Counted from the first letter of the stretch, positions 1 to 8,172 are shown. The stretch: DNA of 11,266 nt from Thermoflexales bacterium (GCA_007130345.1 SLSP01000279.1:1-11266), one strand, 5' to 3'. The notes: generated from the letters alone by a model not told the origin. Translations and numbers: made by a program.

Positions 1-563
1 ACCGGCGCGAGCAGCAGCGTGGGCAGATGCAAAGGACTGTACAGCAGCCCACGCGGGATGCGCGGCGCGAACTGCTTCAACTGATGCAGGATATAGGGCT
101 TGAAGGAGGAGAACCACACGCGCTCCTCCATCCCCATCCGCCGCACCACGTTCACCACAGCCAACTCGATGTCCATAGAGCGGCCCACCGGGTCTTTTAG
201 CTCGATGTTGAAGAGCAAGTCATGCCCGACCTCGGCCAGCACCTCTTGCAGGGTGGGAATGTGCTCGCCGGCAAAGGCCGCGTCGAAATGCGAACCAGCG
301 TCCAATGCCTGAAGCTGCTCGCGGGACATCGCGCTGACATAGCCGCTCCCATCGGTGGTGGCATCGACTTTGGCGTTGTGGATGACCATTGGGACGCCAT
401 CGGCAGAGAGGTGAACGTCCAACTCCACACCATCTGCGCCTAGCGTCACGGCCTGGCGGAAGGCTGCCAGGGTGTTCTCCGGTGCTTGACGCAGCGCGCC
501 CCGATGCCCAAAGACCAGGGGGCGTTCCTCATTCCACCAGAAATCTGGGAAGGTTGCCTGCAT
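1..563 (-). CDS. Glycerophosphodiester phosphodiesterase (GDPD), C-terminus cut off by window edge
   Basis: This enzyme hydrolyses glycerophosphodiesters (deacylated phospholipid headgroups) to sn-glycerol 3-phosphate and an alcohol. The frame is open from the ATG at 563-561 to base 1, giving about 187 residues of a family usually near 230-260. The family signature is clear: HRG at residues 20-22, APENT at 27-31, ELDV at 47-50, His62 in the VIHNAKVDATTDG segment, HIPTLQEVL at 101-109 and NIELK at 119-123. Together these supply the catalytic His pair and metal-binding Glu/Asp residues of the TIM barrel. The usual 'HD' after the second catalytic His is 'HN' here, a small deviation. There is no signal peptide, so it resembles cytoplasmic UgpQ-type rather than periplasmic GlpQ-type enzymes. 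It begins 2 bases after the stop of the upstream ATPase gene, and a GGAG (minus strand, 572-575) lies 8 bases before its ATG inside that gene, so translational coupling is likely. Confidence 0.93.
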   Translation of the reverse strand, partial: MQATFPDFWWNEERPLVFGHRGALRQAPENTLAAFRQAVTLGADGVELDVHLSADGVPMVIHNAKVDATTDGSGYVSAMSREQLQALDAGSHFDAAFAGEHIPTLQEVLAEVGHDLLFNIELKDPVGRSMDIELAVVNVVRRMGMEERVWFSSFKPYILHQLKQFAPRIPRGLLYSPLHLPTLLLAP

Positions 564-565
564 CC

Positions 566-1855
566 CTAAAACTCCACGAAGTACGATTCAGCCGCGCGAT
601 CAATCAGTCCCTTGCTCAACGTGGGCGGGACGTTCAGATAGCGCGAGATGTCGATGACCTGATCCAGCAAGTCGCGGGCGTGGCACGCGCGCGGCGGGCG
701 TTGCGGCTTGATGTAGTGCTCGCGGATCAGATAAGCTAAGGATGATTCGGTAAACGGGACTTTTTTGGCCTGCGATACCCGCTTGAAGATCTCCGCGTAC
801 TCCTCCCAACTGGGATTGCCCACTTCGATTTTGTGGCGGATGCGACGCAGAAACGCCTCATCCACCAGATCGCGGGGTTCCAGGTTGGTGGAGAAGACAA
901 TCAGCACCTCGAAGGGCACCTCGAATTTGCGTCCCGTGTGCAGCGTCAGAAAGTCGATGCGCTTTTCCAGCGGCACGATCCAGCGGTTCAGCAGGTCTGT
1001 GGGGCGCACTTGCTGGCGTCCAAAGTCGTCGATGAGAAAGATGCCGCCGTTGGCCTTGATCTGGAACGGCGCCTCATAATACTTGTAATCGTTGTTGTAG
1101 ACCAGGTCGAGGCTCTCCATTGTCAGCTCGCCCCCCACGATAATAAAGGGACGCTTGATCTTCACCCAGCGGGAATCGATCTTGTAGGAGGATTCTTCCT
1201 CCAGGACTACGTGGTTCACGTCGTCGAAGACCTTGATAAGCTGCCCCTCAACCTCGATGGCGTAGGGGATGTACATATCGCCCTCCATCAGCAACGTGCC
1301 GATAGCCTCGGCGATGGAGGTCTTCCCGTTGCCCGGAAAACCGAAGAGGAAGATGGATCGCCCGGAGTTGACAGCCGGCCCGATTTGCTCGAAGGTCTCT
1401 TCGCTGAAGACCAGGTGCGCGAGGGCCTGGCGCAGTTGACGCTGGTGAACGATAACGTCTTTAAGCCCCTGAATGTGGATGGATTCGATGTAGTCCTTGA
1501 GGGGGACGGGGGCTATACCAGCGTACTGACAGCGTTCCAGAGCGTGGCGGGCCATATCTCGCCCGCGCTCTGTCAGCACATACTCGTAAGTGGATTCAGA
1601 GAATCCGCCGCGGCCTTTGGCGCTGCGCACTTCGCATAACTGCTCGCGCTTGAGAAATTCAAGCACGTTTGCCACAATAGCCGGGAAGGGTAGCCCCATC
1701 CTGTCGGCGAGGCTGCGCCCGGTCATATAGCTTTCAAAGTAGAGAATTTTCAACGCCGAATCGCTGAGCATCCCCATATTCAGGCCCGTCTCTTCGATAG
1801 AGCGCGGCGCAGCCGGCGTAAACGCTTCACTGATAATACCTGCTCGTTTTGTCAT
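566..1855 (-). CDS. AAA+ ATPase with N-terminal winged-helix-like domain
   Basis: The protein has 429 residues. Residues 30-108 look like a winged-helix domain, with a helix-rich start and the stretch around YEYVLTERGRDMARHAL (90-106). The AAA+ core follows: Walker A GFPGNGKT at 172-179, a Walker B-like GIFLIDDFG at 271-279, sensor-1 FSTN at 321-324, a probable arginine finger in FLRRIRHKIEV (335-345), and a C-terminal lid with PPRACHARDLLDQ (387-399) where sensor 2 would sit. The general plan resembles MoxR-like and other remodelling ATPases, which use ATP to change the conformation of partner proteins. The partner here is unknown. There is no signal peptide or membrane segment, so it is cytoplasmic. 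The ATG at 1855 was chosen because a purine tract rich in GGAG precedes it. The gene lies 97 bases downstream of the macroglobulin gene and is almost fused to the GDPD gene. I recognise the AAA+ class with confidence but not a specific named function. Confidence 0.88.
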   Translation of the reverse strand: MTKRAGIISEAFTPAAPRSIEETGLNMGMLSDSALKILYFESYMTGRSLADRMGLPFPAIVANVLEFLKREQLCEVRSAKGRGGFSESTYEYVLTERGRDMARHALERCQYAGIAPVPLKDYIESIHIQGLKDVIVHQRQLRQALAHLVFSEETFEQIGPAVNSGRSIFLFGFPGNGKTSIAEAIGTLLMEGDMYIPYAIEVEGQLIKVFDDVNHVVLEEESSYKIDSRWVKIKRPFIIVGGELTMESLDLVYNNDYKYYEAPFQIKANGGIFLIDDFGRQQVRPTDLLNRWIVPLEKRIDFLTLHTGRKFEVPFEVLIVFSTNLEPRDLVDEAFLRRIRHKIEVGNPSWEEYAEIFKRVSQAKKVPFTESSLAYLIREHYIKPQRPPRACHARDLLDQVIDISRYLNVPPTLSKGLIDRAAESYFVEF

Positions 1856-1875
1856 CTCTCCTCTCTCCTCTCCTT
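1856..1875 (-). promoter_or_regulatory. Purine-only Shine-Dalgarno tract of the AAA+ ATPase gene
   Basis: The 20 bases directly before the ATG are all A or G on the minus strand and contain three GGAG units. The middle unit (AGGAG, 1865-1869) has 9 bases to the start codon and is the most usable. The one at 1858-1862 is too close (2 bases) and the one at 1870-1875 is far (14 bases). Confidence 0.7.
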
Positions 1876-1900
1876 AAAACGCGATTGGTAACAAATTATC

Positions 1901-1927
1901 GTGCGTCGGATTAGCAATCCGACCTAC
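1901..1927. repeat. Short intergenic palindrome (REP-like hairpin)
   Basis: GTCGGATT (1905-1912) and AATCCGAC (1916-1923) are perfect 8-base arms around a 3-base AGC loop. A weaker outer extension reaches 1901 and 1927 (G-C, T-A, G-T wobble, one mismatch). It sits between the macroglobulin stop and the ATPase start. No T-tract follows on the minus strand, so it is not a standard intrinsic terminator. From memory, hairpins of this GTCGGATT/AATCCGAC type recur between genes in many environmental bacterial genomes, which suggests a dispersed REP-like unit. It could also act as an mRNA 3'-end stabiliser or processing site between the two genes. Confidence 0.65.
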
Positions 1928-1954
1928 AGGGGCTTGGAGCGTGCTCACGGGTGC

Positions 1955-4900
1955 TCAATCCGGCGACACCACTTCCATCAGCGCGCCGGACGTGCGCCCC
2001 CAGACCTCCGGGAAGTACAGCTCTGAAACCACCGCCGGAAGCACGCGGTACGTGCCGGGAATCGCGGCGCGCAGGCGGTAGCTGATGTGATACGTGCCCG
2101 GAGGCAGTGTCCTGGCAAAGAAAATCGCCCGGTCAGCGCGTGGCTCGCCGTGCGCGAAGGGGGCCGGCAAGCGACTATCCCCCGCGTCAGACCCTGGGAG
2201 CACGCCGGCAGCCGGTTCCATGCCGGCGGGATAGGGCGCATCCAGCATAACGAAGTGCCGCTCTTCGGGCACGATCAAGGTGAGGCGCACATCTACCATA
2301 TCGCCGGGCCGCACCTGTGCGCGTGGGATGCAGGGATCCAACGGCTGTATCAGCGGCCCCTCCGCACCACAGTGTTCTCGATGGAGCAGGATCCCCCGGT
2401 CTTCCGCCGCGATCTGGTCTACTTGGCGTGCCAGCGAGAGCCGTGTGGCGTAATGCAGGAGTCCGGGGCCGTCCTCGCGGACGATTTCCAGCACGTTGCC
2501 CCGATTGCGCCATAAACTGGTGCGGCCTTCGTCCTCGGAGACCGCGATGCGGGCCACCCAGGCGTCCGAGAGGGCCGTCGCGGTGGTGAGGCCGTCGGTG
2601 AGGTCAATGCCGTTGAAGGTGACGCCCCAGGTGTACTGTGTCGCCTCAACGTCAGTCAGCGCGCCGTAATCCGCCAGAGCGGTGATGGCCCACGCCGTCT
2701 CATACACTGTGGGCCAATGCGTGGCCCCCGCGCGGGCCTGGAGCAGCCAGCGGGCGGCGGGGGATACCAACGCGTCGTCGGGGGCCAGGCGCGTCAGCGC
2801 GTTGAGCGCTAACGCCGTCGCCAGCACGTCGGTGCCGCCATGTTCGGGATCGGCGTCTTCCCAGTGCGCGCTGTTGTCGGCGCGGAAGACCTGCTCGCGC
2901 AAGTCATCGAGCAGCCGGGCCGCCCGCGGATCCGAGGCGTCGGTGCGCCCCAACGCCAGAGCCAGGTAAGCCTGGCCGGTCACGCCAAGCTGTACCCGAT
3001 CAACGTACAGGGAGGCTGAGGCACCGGGGGGCCAGGAGGTGCCGGTTGCCGATAGAGCGTATAGCGCCAGGGCATGGGGCGTGCCGCGCTCCCCGGCGGC
3101 CAGGTCAATGGTCAACTGTTCCGCGATATAGGCGATGGCGCGGTCTAGCGGGGCTTCTTGTGCGGCGGATGTGACCTCATCCGCCTGAGCCAGCCCGTAC
3201 ACGGCGCGGGCCGTCATATCCAGCGTGCTCTCATCGCGCCACCAACCCCATCCGCCATCGGCGTTTTGACGCGCCACGAGGGCCGCCTCCGTGGCAACGA
3301 GGGCCGCTTCTATGTCCGCGAGGTGTTCAGGCGAAGCCGCGTCCCACGTCTGTACTGCACGCCAGGTGGCCGCGCCCGCGATCAGGCGGCTGATGAGCAC
3401 GTCGTTGAAGGTATACGGGTAGGCTTCGAGATAGGCGTGGCCGTGGAGCAGGGCCGGGACCAGCGAGGGTTCGACGCGCAGCGTCAGCGCGGTGGCCCGT
3501 CCAGCGTCCGGCGGGACGACAACGGCCTTCACCCGATGGTCAGCCGCGTCAATGAGGCCAACCATCCCCAGGGTGTCGGGGGTCTGGTAGCGGTAGATGG
3601 GCAACGCGCCGGTCTCAGGATCGCCCATCGCAGCATGGGCGGTGGCCTGATACTCGCCGCTTTCCGCGAAGAAGGTCAGGCGCGTCGCGTCGTCGCTCGT
3701 GGGCGGCACCGCGAGCCGCCACGCGACCCGCGCGCGATCTCCGGCCCGCACCGTTATCAGCTGCTCCGGCGCGGAATCCATCTGCACGCCACCGGTGGCT
3801 TCCAGCCTCACGGTGACATCCAGGGCGGCGGCGGTGTTGTTGTTGTGGACGATGGCAGCGACTTCGACGCGGTCGCCCATCACCAGGAAGCGCGGCGTTA
3901 TCGGGCGCACCAGCAGGGGGCGGGTGGCGACTAACGTGACGTGCCCTTGCCCGACGCGGGTATCGGCGGTGATAGCGCGGGCGTCGGCCACCCATGTGGT
4001 GAGGGTGTCCGGTAACTCGAAGGATACCTGCGTCTGCCCGCGCTCGCCAGTGCGTACCTGCGCTTCCCACAGGGCGGTCTCCGGGTAGGTTTCCCGCAAC
4101 ACTACGGGATCAGGAATCACGTCGCGGCTGCCGAGGTCGCTCATCAGCGCCTCAGCAATGGCGCGGTCGGCGGCGCGGGTCACGCGCTCCCGTTGCAGAG
4201 CGATGCGATTGGCAAGCACCAGGAGGGAATCGCCCATCACTACCGAGAGAGGCCGCTCGCTGTGGAAGGTCTCCATCAGCGTGGGGGCGGTATCGGGGCG
4301 CAGGGTGAGCAGCCCCTTATCGAACACGGCCAGGCCCACCTCGGCATCCACAGGTTGACCGTCCGCATCGGATGTATGCACGGTCAGTTCCACGATATCG
4401 CCAGGAGCGTAAGGCGTGCTCTGGTCGGGGGTCAGCGTGACCTGGAGGGCCTTCTGCGCCTGTGTCACCGCCAGCGAGACGTAGCCCGCGCGCACATCAG
4501 GCACGGGGACGGTTTCATCAGCGCCCCGCACGATGACGAACGAGACGTAGACGTTGGGCGCGTAGTTGTCCAGGATGGGCACCTCGATGATGGGGTTGGC
4601 CTCGTCCATCACCAGATGCTCCACAATGAAGATATTGTCCCGCTCCACCGTCATCAGCAGTTCGTAAGGGCCAGCAAAGGGCGTGGGGACGAGAATCCGC
4701 GCGGTGTCACCCACCTCATAGGCGGGGGCGTCGGCTACTGGTCGGAGTTGGCCTTCGGGGATGGGCCAGCGCGCCGGGCTGGCCCCACCCGCCCAGATCA
4801 GCGTCTCGGCGCGTGTGGGGAATCGGGCACTATCCACCGACTCGGCGATGATGACGTAGGTGCCGCCGGTGGGCGGGCTGACGATGACAGTCGCTTCTCC

Positions 4901-7900
4901 ATCATCGTCGGTAACGTAAGTCTGGCTGGAGATCACGGTATCGGTGTAGACCCAGGTCGGCTCGGCGAAGGGGCGCGGGCTGATGACCTGGTCCCACGAG
5001 CGCCGCGCCAGGGTTACGTCGATACTCTGCCCGGCGATGGGCACGTTATCCCAATCCACGGCACGCAAGTCGAGCGTGGCGTCCTCGCCGGCGGCGTGGA
5101 CACGCCGCTGAGGATGGAGTCCCAGGTAGACTTCGGCAGCGTGGACGATCACGGTGTCCTGGTCGCCGCCGGTGAGGCCACTTGTGTCGGTCAACGTGGC
5201 CGCCAGCGTCCAGCGCTGCGAGGTCACGGCGGCGTCCGCGCCCAACGCGGTCAGTTCCGTCGGCAATTCCAGCACAAATTGCCCGCGAGCGTCGGTTGTA
5301 CCGGTGCCCTCCGCCACAACTTGAGGCAGAAGGACGTCGTCTGGCGCGTTCGCTCCCCATGGCCAGCCATCCGCCACGCCCTCCGGCACGAAGGTGTAAG
5401 GTTCGGCCCAGACCACCCAGTGGACAGAGGCCGCGCTGACCGGGCCGCCGAAGGCGTAAGTAGCGTTGATCACGGCAGGGAGCGGGTTGCCCTGAAGTCG
5501 ATGGGCATACTGCGCGCTCACGTCCACCTGGAAATCCGGCGCGTGATGCGTGGCGACTTCAAACGTGGTCGTCCAATGCCGGGCGTGCTCGTATTGCGGC
5601 AAGGTAGCTTGCAGCGTGTAGCGTCCGGCGCGCGCGTCTTCAGGCAAATAGAAGCTGCCGTCAAAGGCCCCGGATTCGGAGAGGGTGTGGGTGGTCGAGT
5701 AGACCAGCGTGCCCCAAGCGTCCTGCACCGTCACACTGATCGGGGTGTTCGGTGCTGGCACGCTGTAGACAGCGTTGGTGGCGCGGCGGACGATGCCCCG
5801 GAAGTGAACGGTCTGGTCGGGGCTGTAGAGCGGTCGCTCGGTGTGCAAATAGGCGGTATACGGCACGAAGGGGCCGTAATCCACCGGCACGCCAGATTCC
5901 CAGGGGAGCGTCTCGGCGTGCCAGTTGGTCATCGCAATGCCGAACCCCGCTTCTCCCGGATTGCCCACGACGGCGGCCACCGGTTCCCAGAGGTTATCGC
6001 GGGGGCTGATGGGAATACGCACCAAGCCGTCGAGATCGGTGGTGCCGGCGGCGATCAGCAGCCCTTCTTGGTCAACCAGGCTGACCGTTGTGCGGCTGAG
6101 GGGTATGCCACTCTGCAGATCGGTGAGCCAGACCAGGGACTCTTGCGTCGCCAGCTTCAACGTGACGTGGGTATCGACGACGGCGATGTTCACGGAACGC
6201 GGGCCTTCGGTGGCGGCTGGATCCCACGCCACTCGGTAATAGCCGGTGCTCAAGGGGCCGCCGCGCAGCACCAAATCCACCGGAGCGATGAGGGCCTCGT
6301 TGGGCAGCGGGTTCAGGGTCTCGTTCCAGGTGCGCGTCGATTGTCCGCCGGTTCGCTCCCCGCTTAGAAATTGCGTCTGATTGAGCCGGAATAGCTCGAA
6401 GCTGACCCGGTTCTGATTGCGCGCGAGGATGTGGAGCACCGCCGGTTGGCTCGCGTCCAGGGTGAGCGTGTCCAGCGGATGGGCCAATCCCACGTAAGGC
6501 GGCAAATCGCCTGTCGTGAAGCACGCGGGGCTGCTCTCCTCAAGGGCATTGCCGTAGCGGTCGGCGATGCCCGGTTGCGCGGTCACGCAGTATTCGGTGC
6601 GCGCGCGCTTATCCCAGGAGAGGCTGTAGACGTTGGCGCGGGCATCGTAGTGCGTGTAAAGCGTGGCCGCGTCCACCTCCGGCGTGATGTGGACGTGGTC
6701 GCGCAAGGTGTCGGGATCGATGTCCCCAGCAAATTGGACGCGCACCGGCTCGCGGACAGGCACGCCCTCGCTCCCGTCCGCCGGTGAGACGCTCACCACA
6801 GAGGGGAAAGGGACGGTGTCGAAGGCCCACGTCACCGGATTCTCCAGCGGCGCGCTGGTGATGGCGCGCGCGCGCGATCCGAGTCGGGCGATGTACCGTG
6901 TCGCCATCTCCAGCGACTCCGTCGGCGTGAAGACCAAAGTCGCGCCGCCGTTCTCCCAGACGATGGTGCCGGGAACGGGGGTGCCATCAGCCGTGGTGAG
7001 GCTGAAGTCGCCGCCGGTATACTCGCGATACATCGGCGTATTGAATTGGAGTCGCACGTTGGTATGCAGTGGCACGTTGCGCGCGCTGGCCGCCGGAGCG
7101 GTGCCTTCCAGGTACGGCGCGGCGGTCTCGAAAGTCCAACTGTAAGGGACTTCCAACTTCGCGCCGGTGATGCCAGTCACGCCGGATTGCAAGGTCACTT
7201 CGTAAACCTCGCCAGCTTGCCAGCCGCCTAGCGCGTCAAAGCGGTAAATCGACGGATTGACCCACGTTCCGCTTCCTATGACGCTCGGCGCGAAGGTGAA
7301 GGTGAACGCGGGACACAGCCCTTCCCGTTGCGCGGGCTGCCCCACGCAGTCGCGGGCCACCACCGGGCGGTTGAAGGTCACGTAGATGGGGACATCGGCG
7401 CGCGCATCGACGATCTCCGCGGATGGCTCTACCCGCGTCACCTGGAGCGGCGAGAGCGTCACAAAGGCGAAGGCCAGTTCCGTCGCCAGGGGCACTCCCT
7501 CGGCTGAACGCGCCGCGTCGCTCAACGCCACGCGATAGCGGGCCGCGTCGCCCAACGCCTCCGGGCGGAAGTGGGCCGTGCGGCTGTCTTGCCATTCCCA
7601 CTCCCCGGCCACTGCCGGACACGGAGGTTCAGCACAGCGTTCTGGGCGCACCTGCAACGCTTCGGTCAGGCTAGGCCGATCCATCGCCTGATCAAAGTGC
7701 AGCGTGATCAGCGCGTCTGCTGCGGCCACCTCCTTGCCAGGAAGGGGAGCATAGGACATCACCACCGGCGGGTAAGGGCCTGGGGCAATCTCTGGCGCGG
7801 GCGTGGGCGTCAAAGTGGGAGTGGGATCGGGCGTGGGCAAATTGATGGGGACGCGCTCGCATCCTGTGATCAGGCTAAAGACCAGCATCAGGCATAGGCA

Positions 7901-7936
7901 TAACACGGCGCGCGTCCAATGGTTGACTTTTGGCAT
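1955..7936 (-). CDS. Giant alpha-2-macroglobulin family lipoprotein with N-terminal Ig-like repeats; thioester motif degenerate
   Basis: This 1993-residue protein carries a lipoprotein signal (hydrophobic 10-24, lipobox LITGC with Cys26), then a Pro/Thr-rich linker (34-49). Four tandem SbsA/Big_5-type Ig-like repeats follow, starting near 60, 166, 276 and 380. The macroglobulin part shows an MG2-like YLHTERPLYSPDQTVHFRG (696-714), the A2M-domain hallmark YPETALW...FELPDTLTTW (1284-1315), and an alpha-alpha toroid (about 1500-1790, with NADGGWGWW at 1558-1566). A C-terminal beta domain runs from about 1870 to 1990. Bacterial macroglobulins act outside the cytoplasmic membrane and are thought to trap attacking proteases. 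Where the thioester motif (YPYGCxEQ) is expected, this protein has YPYTFND (1506-1512), so covalent trapping is not possible, as in the YfaS type. At 1993 residues it is longer than E. coli YfhM (about 1650). The start is fixed by a strong AGGAGGTG six... five bases upstream of ATG. No penicillin-binding protein gene, the common partner of YfhM, is in the window. Confidence 0.93.
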   Translation of the reverse strand: MPKVNHWTRAVLCLCLMLVFSLITGCERVPINLPTPDPTPTLTPTPAPEIAPGPYPPVVMSYAPLPGKEVAAADALITLHFDQAMDRPSLTEALQVRPERCAEPPCPAVAGEWEWQDSRTAHFRPEALGDAARYRVALSDAARSAEGVPLATELAFAFVTLSPLQVTRVEPSAEIVDARADVPIYVTFNRPVVARDCVGQPAQREGLCPAFTFTFAPSVIGSGTWVNPSIYRFDALGGWQAGEVYEVTLQSGVTGITGAKLEVPYSWTFETAAPYLEGTAPAASARNVPLHTNVRLQFNTPMYREYTGGDFSLTTADGTPVPGTIVWENGGATLVFTPTESLEMATRYIARLGSRARAITSAPLENPVTWAFDTVPFPSVVSVSPADGSEGVPVREPVRVQFAGDIDPDTLRDHVHITPEVDAATLYTHYDARANVYSLSWDKRARTEYCVTAQPGIADRYGNALEESSPACFTTGDLPPYVGLAHPLDTLTLDASQPAVLHILARNQNRVSFELFRLNQTQFLSGERTGGQSTRTWNETLNPLPNEALIAPVDLVLRGGPLSTGYYRVAWDPAATEGPRSVNIAVVDTHVTLKLATQESLVWLTDLQSGIPLSRTTVSLVDQEGLLIAAGTTDLDGLVRIPISPRDNLWEPVAAVVGNPGEAGFGIAMTNWHAETLPWESGVPVDYGPFVPYTAYLHTERPLYSPDQTVHFRGIVRRATNAVYSVPAPNTPISVTVQDAWGTLVYSTTHTLSESGAFDGSFYLPEDARAGRYTLQATLPQYEHARHWTTTFEVATHHAPDFQVDVSAQYAHRLQGNPLPAVINATYAFGGPVSAASVHWVVWAEPYTFVPEGVADGWPWGANAPDDVLLPQVVAEGTGTTDARGQFVLELPTELTALGADAAVTSQRWTLAATLTDTSGLTGGDQDTVIVHAAEVYLGLHPQRRVHAAGEDATLDLRAVDWDNVPIAGQSIDVTLARRSWDQVISPRPFAEPTWVYTDTVISSQTYVTDDDGEATVIVSPPTGGTYVIIAESVDSARFPTRAETLIWAGGASPARWPIPEGQLRPVADAPAYEVGDTARILVPTPFAGPYELLMTVERDNIFIVEHLVMDEANPIIEVPILDNYAPNVYVSFVIVRGADETVPVPDVRAGYVSLAVTQAQKALQVTLTPDQSTPYAPGDIVELTVHTSDADGQPVDAEVGLAVFDKGLLTLRPDTAPTLMETFHSERPLSVVMGDSLLVLANRIALQRERVTRAADRAIAEALMSDLGSRDVIPDPVVLRETYPETALWEAQVRTGERGQTQVSFELPDTLTTWVADARAITADTRVGQGHVTLVATRPLLVRPITPRFLVMGDRVEVAAIVHNNNTAAALDVTVRLEATGGVQMDSAPEQLITVRAGDRARVAWRLAVPPTSDDATRLTFFAESGEYQATAHAAMGDPETGALPIYRYQTPDTLGMVGLIDAADHRVKAVVVPPDAGRATALTLRVEPSLVPALLHGHAYLEAYPYTFNDVLISRLIAGAATWRAVQTWDAASPEHLADIEAALVATEAALVARQNADGGWGWWRDESTLDMTARAVYGLAQADEVTSAAQEAPLDRAIAYIAEQLTIDLAAGERGTPHALALYALSATGTSWPPGASASLYVDRVQLGVTGQAYLALALGRTDASDPRAARLLDDLREQVFRADNSAHWEDADPEHGGTDVLATALALNALTRLAPDDALVSPAARWLLQARAGATHWPTVYETAWAITALADYGALTDVEATQYTWGVTFNGIDLTDGLTTATALSDAWVARIAVSEDEGRTSLWRNRGNVLEIVREDGPGLLHYATRLSLARQVDQIAAEDRGILLHREHCGAEGPLIQPLDPCIPRAQVRPGDMVDVRLTLIVPEERHFVMLDAPYPAGMEPAAGVLPGSDAGDSRLPAPFAHGEPRADRAIFFARTLPPGTYHISYRLRAAIPGTYRVLPAVVSELYFPEVWGRTSGALMEVVSPD

Positions 7937-7940
7937 CCAG

Positions 7941-7948
7941 CACCTCCT
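7941..7948 (-). promoter_or_regulatory. Strong Shine-Dalgarno of the macroglobulin gene
   Basis: AGGAGGTG on the minus strand is a full match to the 16S anti-Shine-Dalgarno sequence. It ends 4 bases from the ATG at 7936-7934, with the AGGAGG core 6 bases away, and fixes the start codon. Confidence 0.85.
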
Positions 7949-8077
7949 CAGACTCTTCGCTGCAACTATTCCACACTATGGCGTGTGAGTGGGTGAGCCG
8001 GTGGCTCGTGGGAACTCGTCGGCGTCAAAACCTTAATCAAAAGATTCAGCGGCTAACTGATGGTTAAAGCTTTCTGA

Positions 8078-8097
8078 CTATGCTGATGATAGCATAG
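8078..8097. promoter_or_regulatory. Perfect dyad overlapping the macroglobulin -10 box (candidate operator)
   Basis: CTATGCT (8078-8084) and AGCATAG (8091-8097) are perfect 7-base inverted arms with a 6-base spacer. The dyad covers the -10 box and expected start of transcription of the macroglobulin promoter, the place where a dimeric repressor would block RNA polymerase. The DNA symmetry is direct observation; its role as an operator is inference. Confidence 0.5.
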
Positions 8098-8113
8098 AGC
8101 AGATGAAAAGCAA
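8086..8113 (-). promoter_or_regulatory. Sigma-70-type promoter of the macroglobulin gene
   Basis: On the minus strand, TTGCTT (8113-8108) and TATCAT (8091-8086) are separated by 16 bases. The -10 box matches TATAAT at five of six positions and is preceded by TGC, an extended -10 element. Transcription would start near 8079, leaving a 5' leader of roughly 140 bases before the ATG. Confidence 0.6.
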
Positions 8114-8132
8114 GGAAATTGTCGGGGCGCAG

Positions 8133-8160
8133 TTGACAGCGGGGGTGCTCAGGGTACTAT
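8133..8160 (+). promoter_or_regulatory. Sigma-70-type promoter pointing right
   Basis: A consensus TTGACA (8133-8138) is followed after 16 bases by TACTAT (8155-8160), four of six matches to TATAAT. Transcription would start near 8167, just ahead of the hairpin at 8173-8209. It could drive the permease operon through a long leader, or a very short RNA. Confidence 0.5.
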
Positions 8161-8172
8161 TGAGCAAGCTCC

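Noticed and set aside
833..1639. Open frame of 268 codons on the plus strand, opposite the AAA+ ATPase gene
   Set aside because: It lies wholly inside a gene whose Walker and sensor motifs are intact, and it shows no ribosome binding site or domain of its own.
1895..1900. GATAAT on the minus strand as the -10 box of a separate ATPase promoter
   Set aside because: The -35 position 17 bases upstream reads GTCGGA, which belongs to the hairpin and is a poor match. A promoter here remains possible but is not supported.
4193..6367. Open frame of 724 codons on the plus strand, opposite the macroglobulin gene
   Set aside because: The minus-strand frame has clear signal, domain and family motifs over its whole length. 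The plus-strand frame has low-complexity Gly/Arg/His-rich content typical of the antisense of G+C-rich genes, and no recognisable domain.
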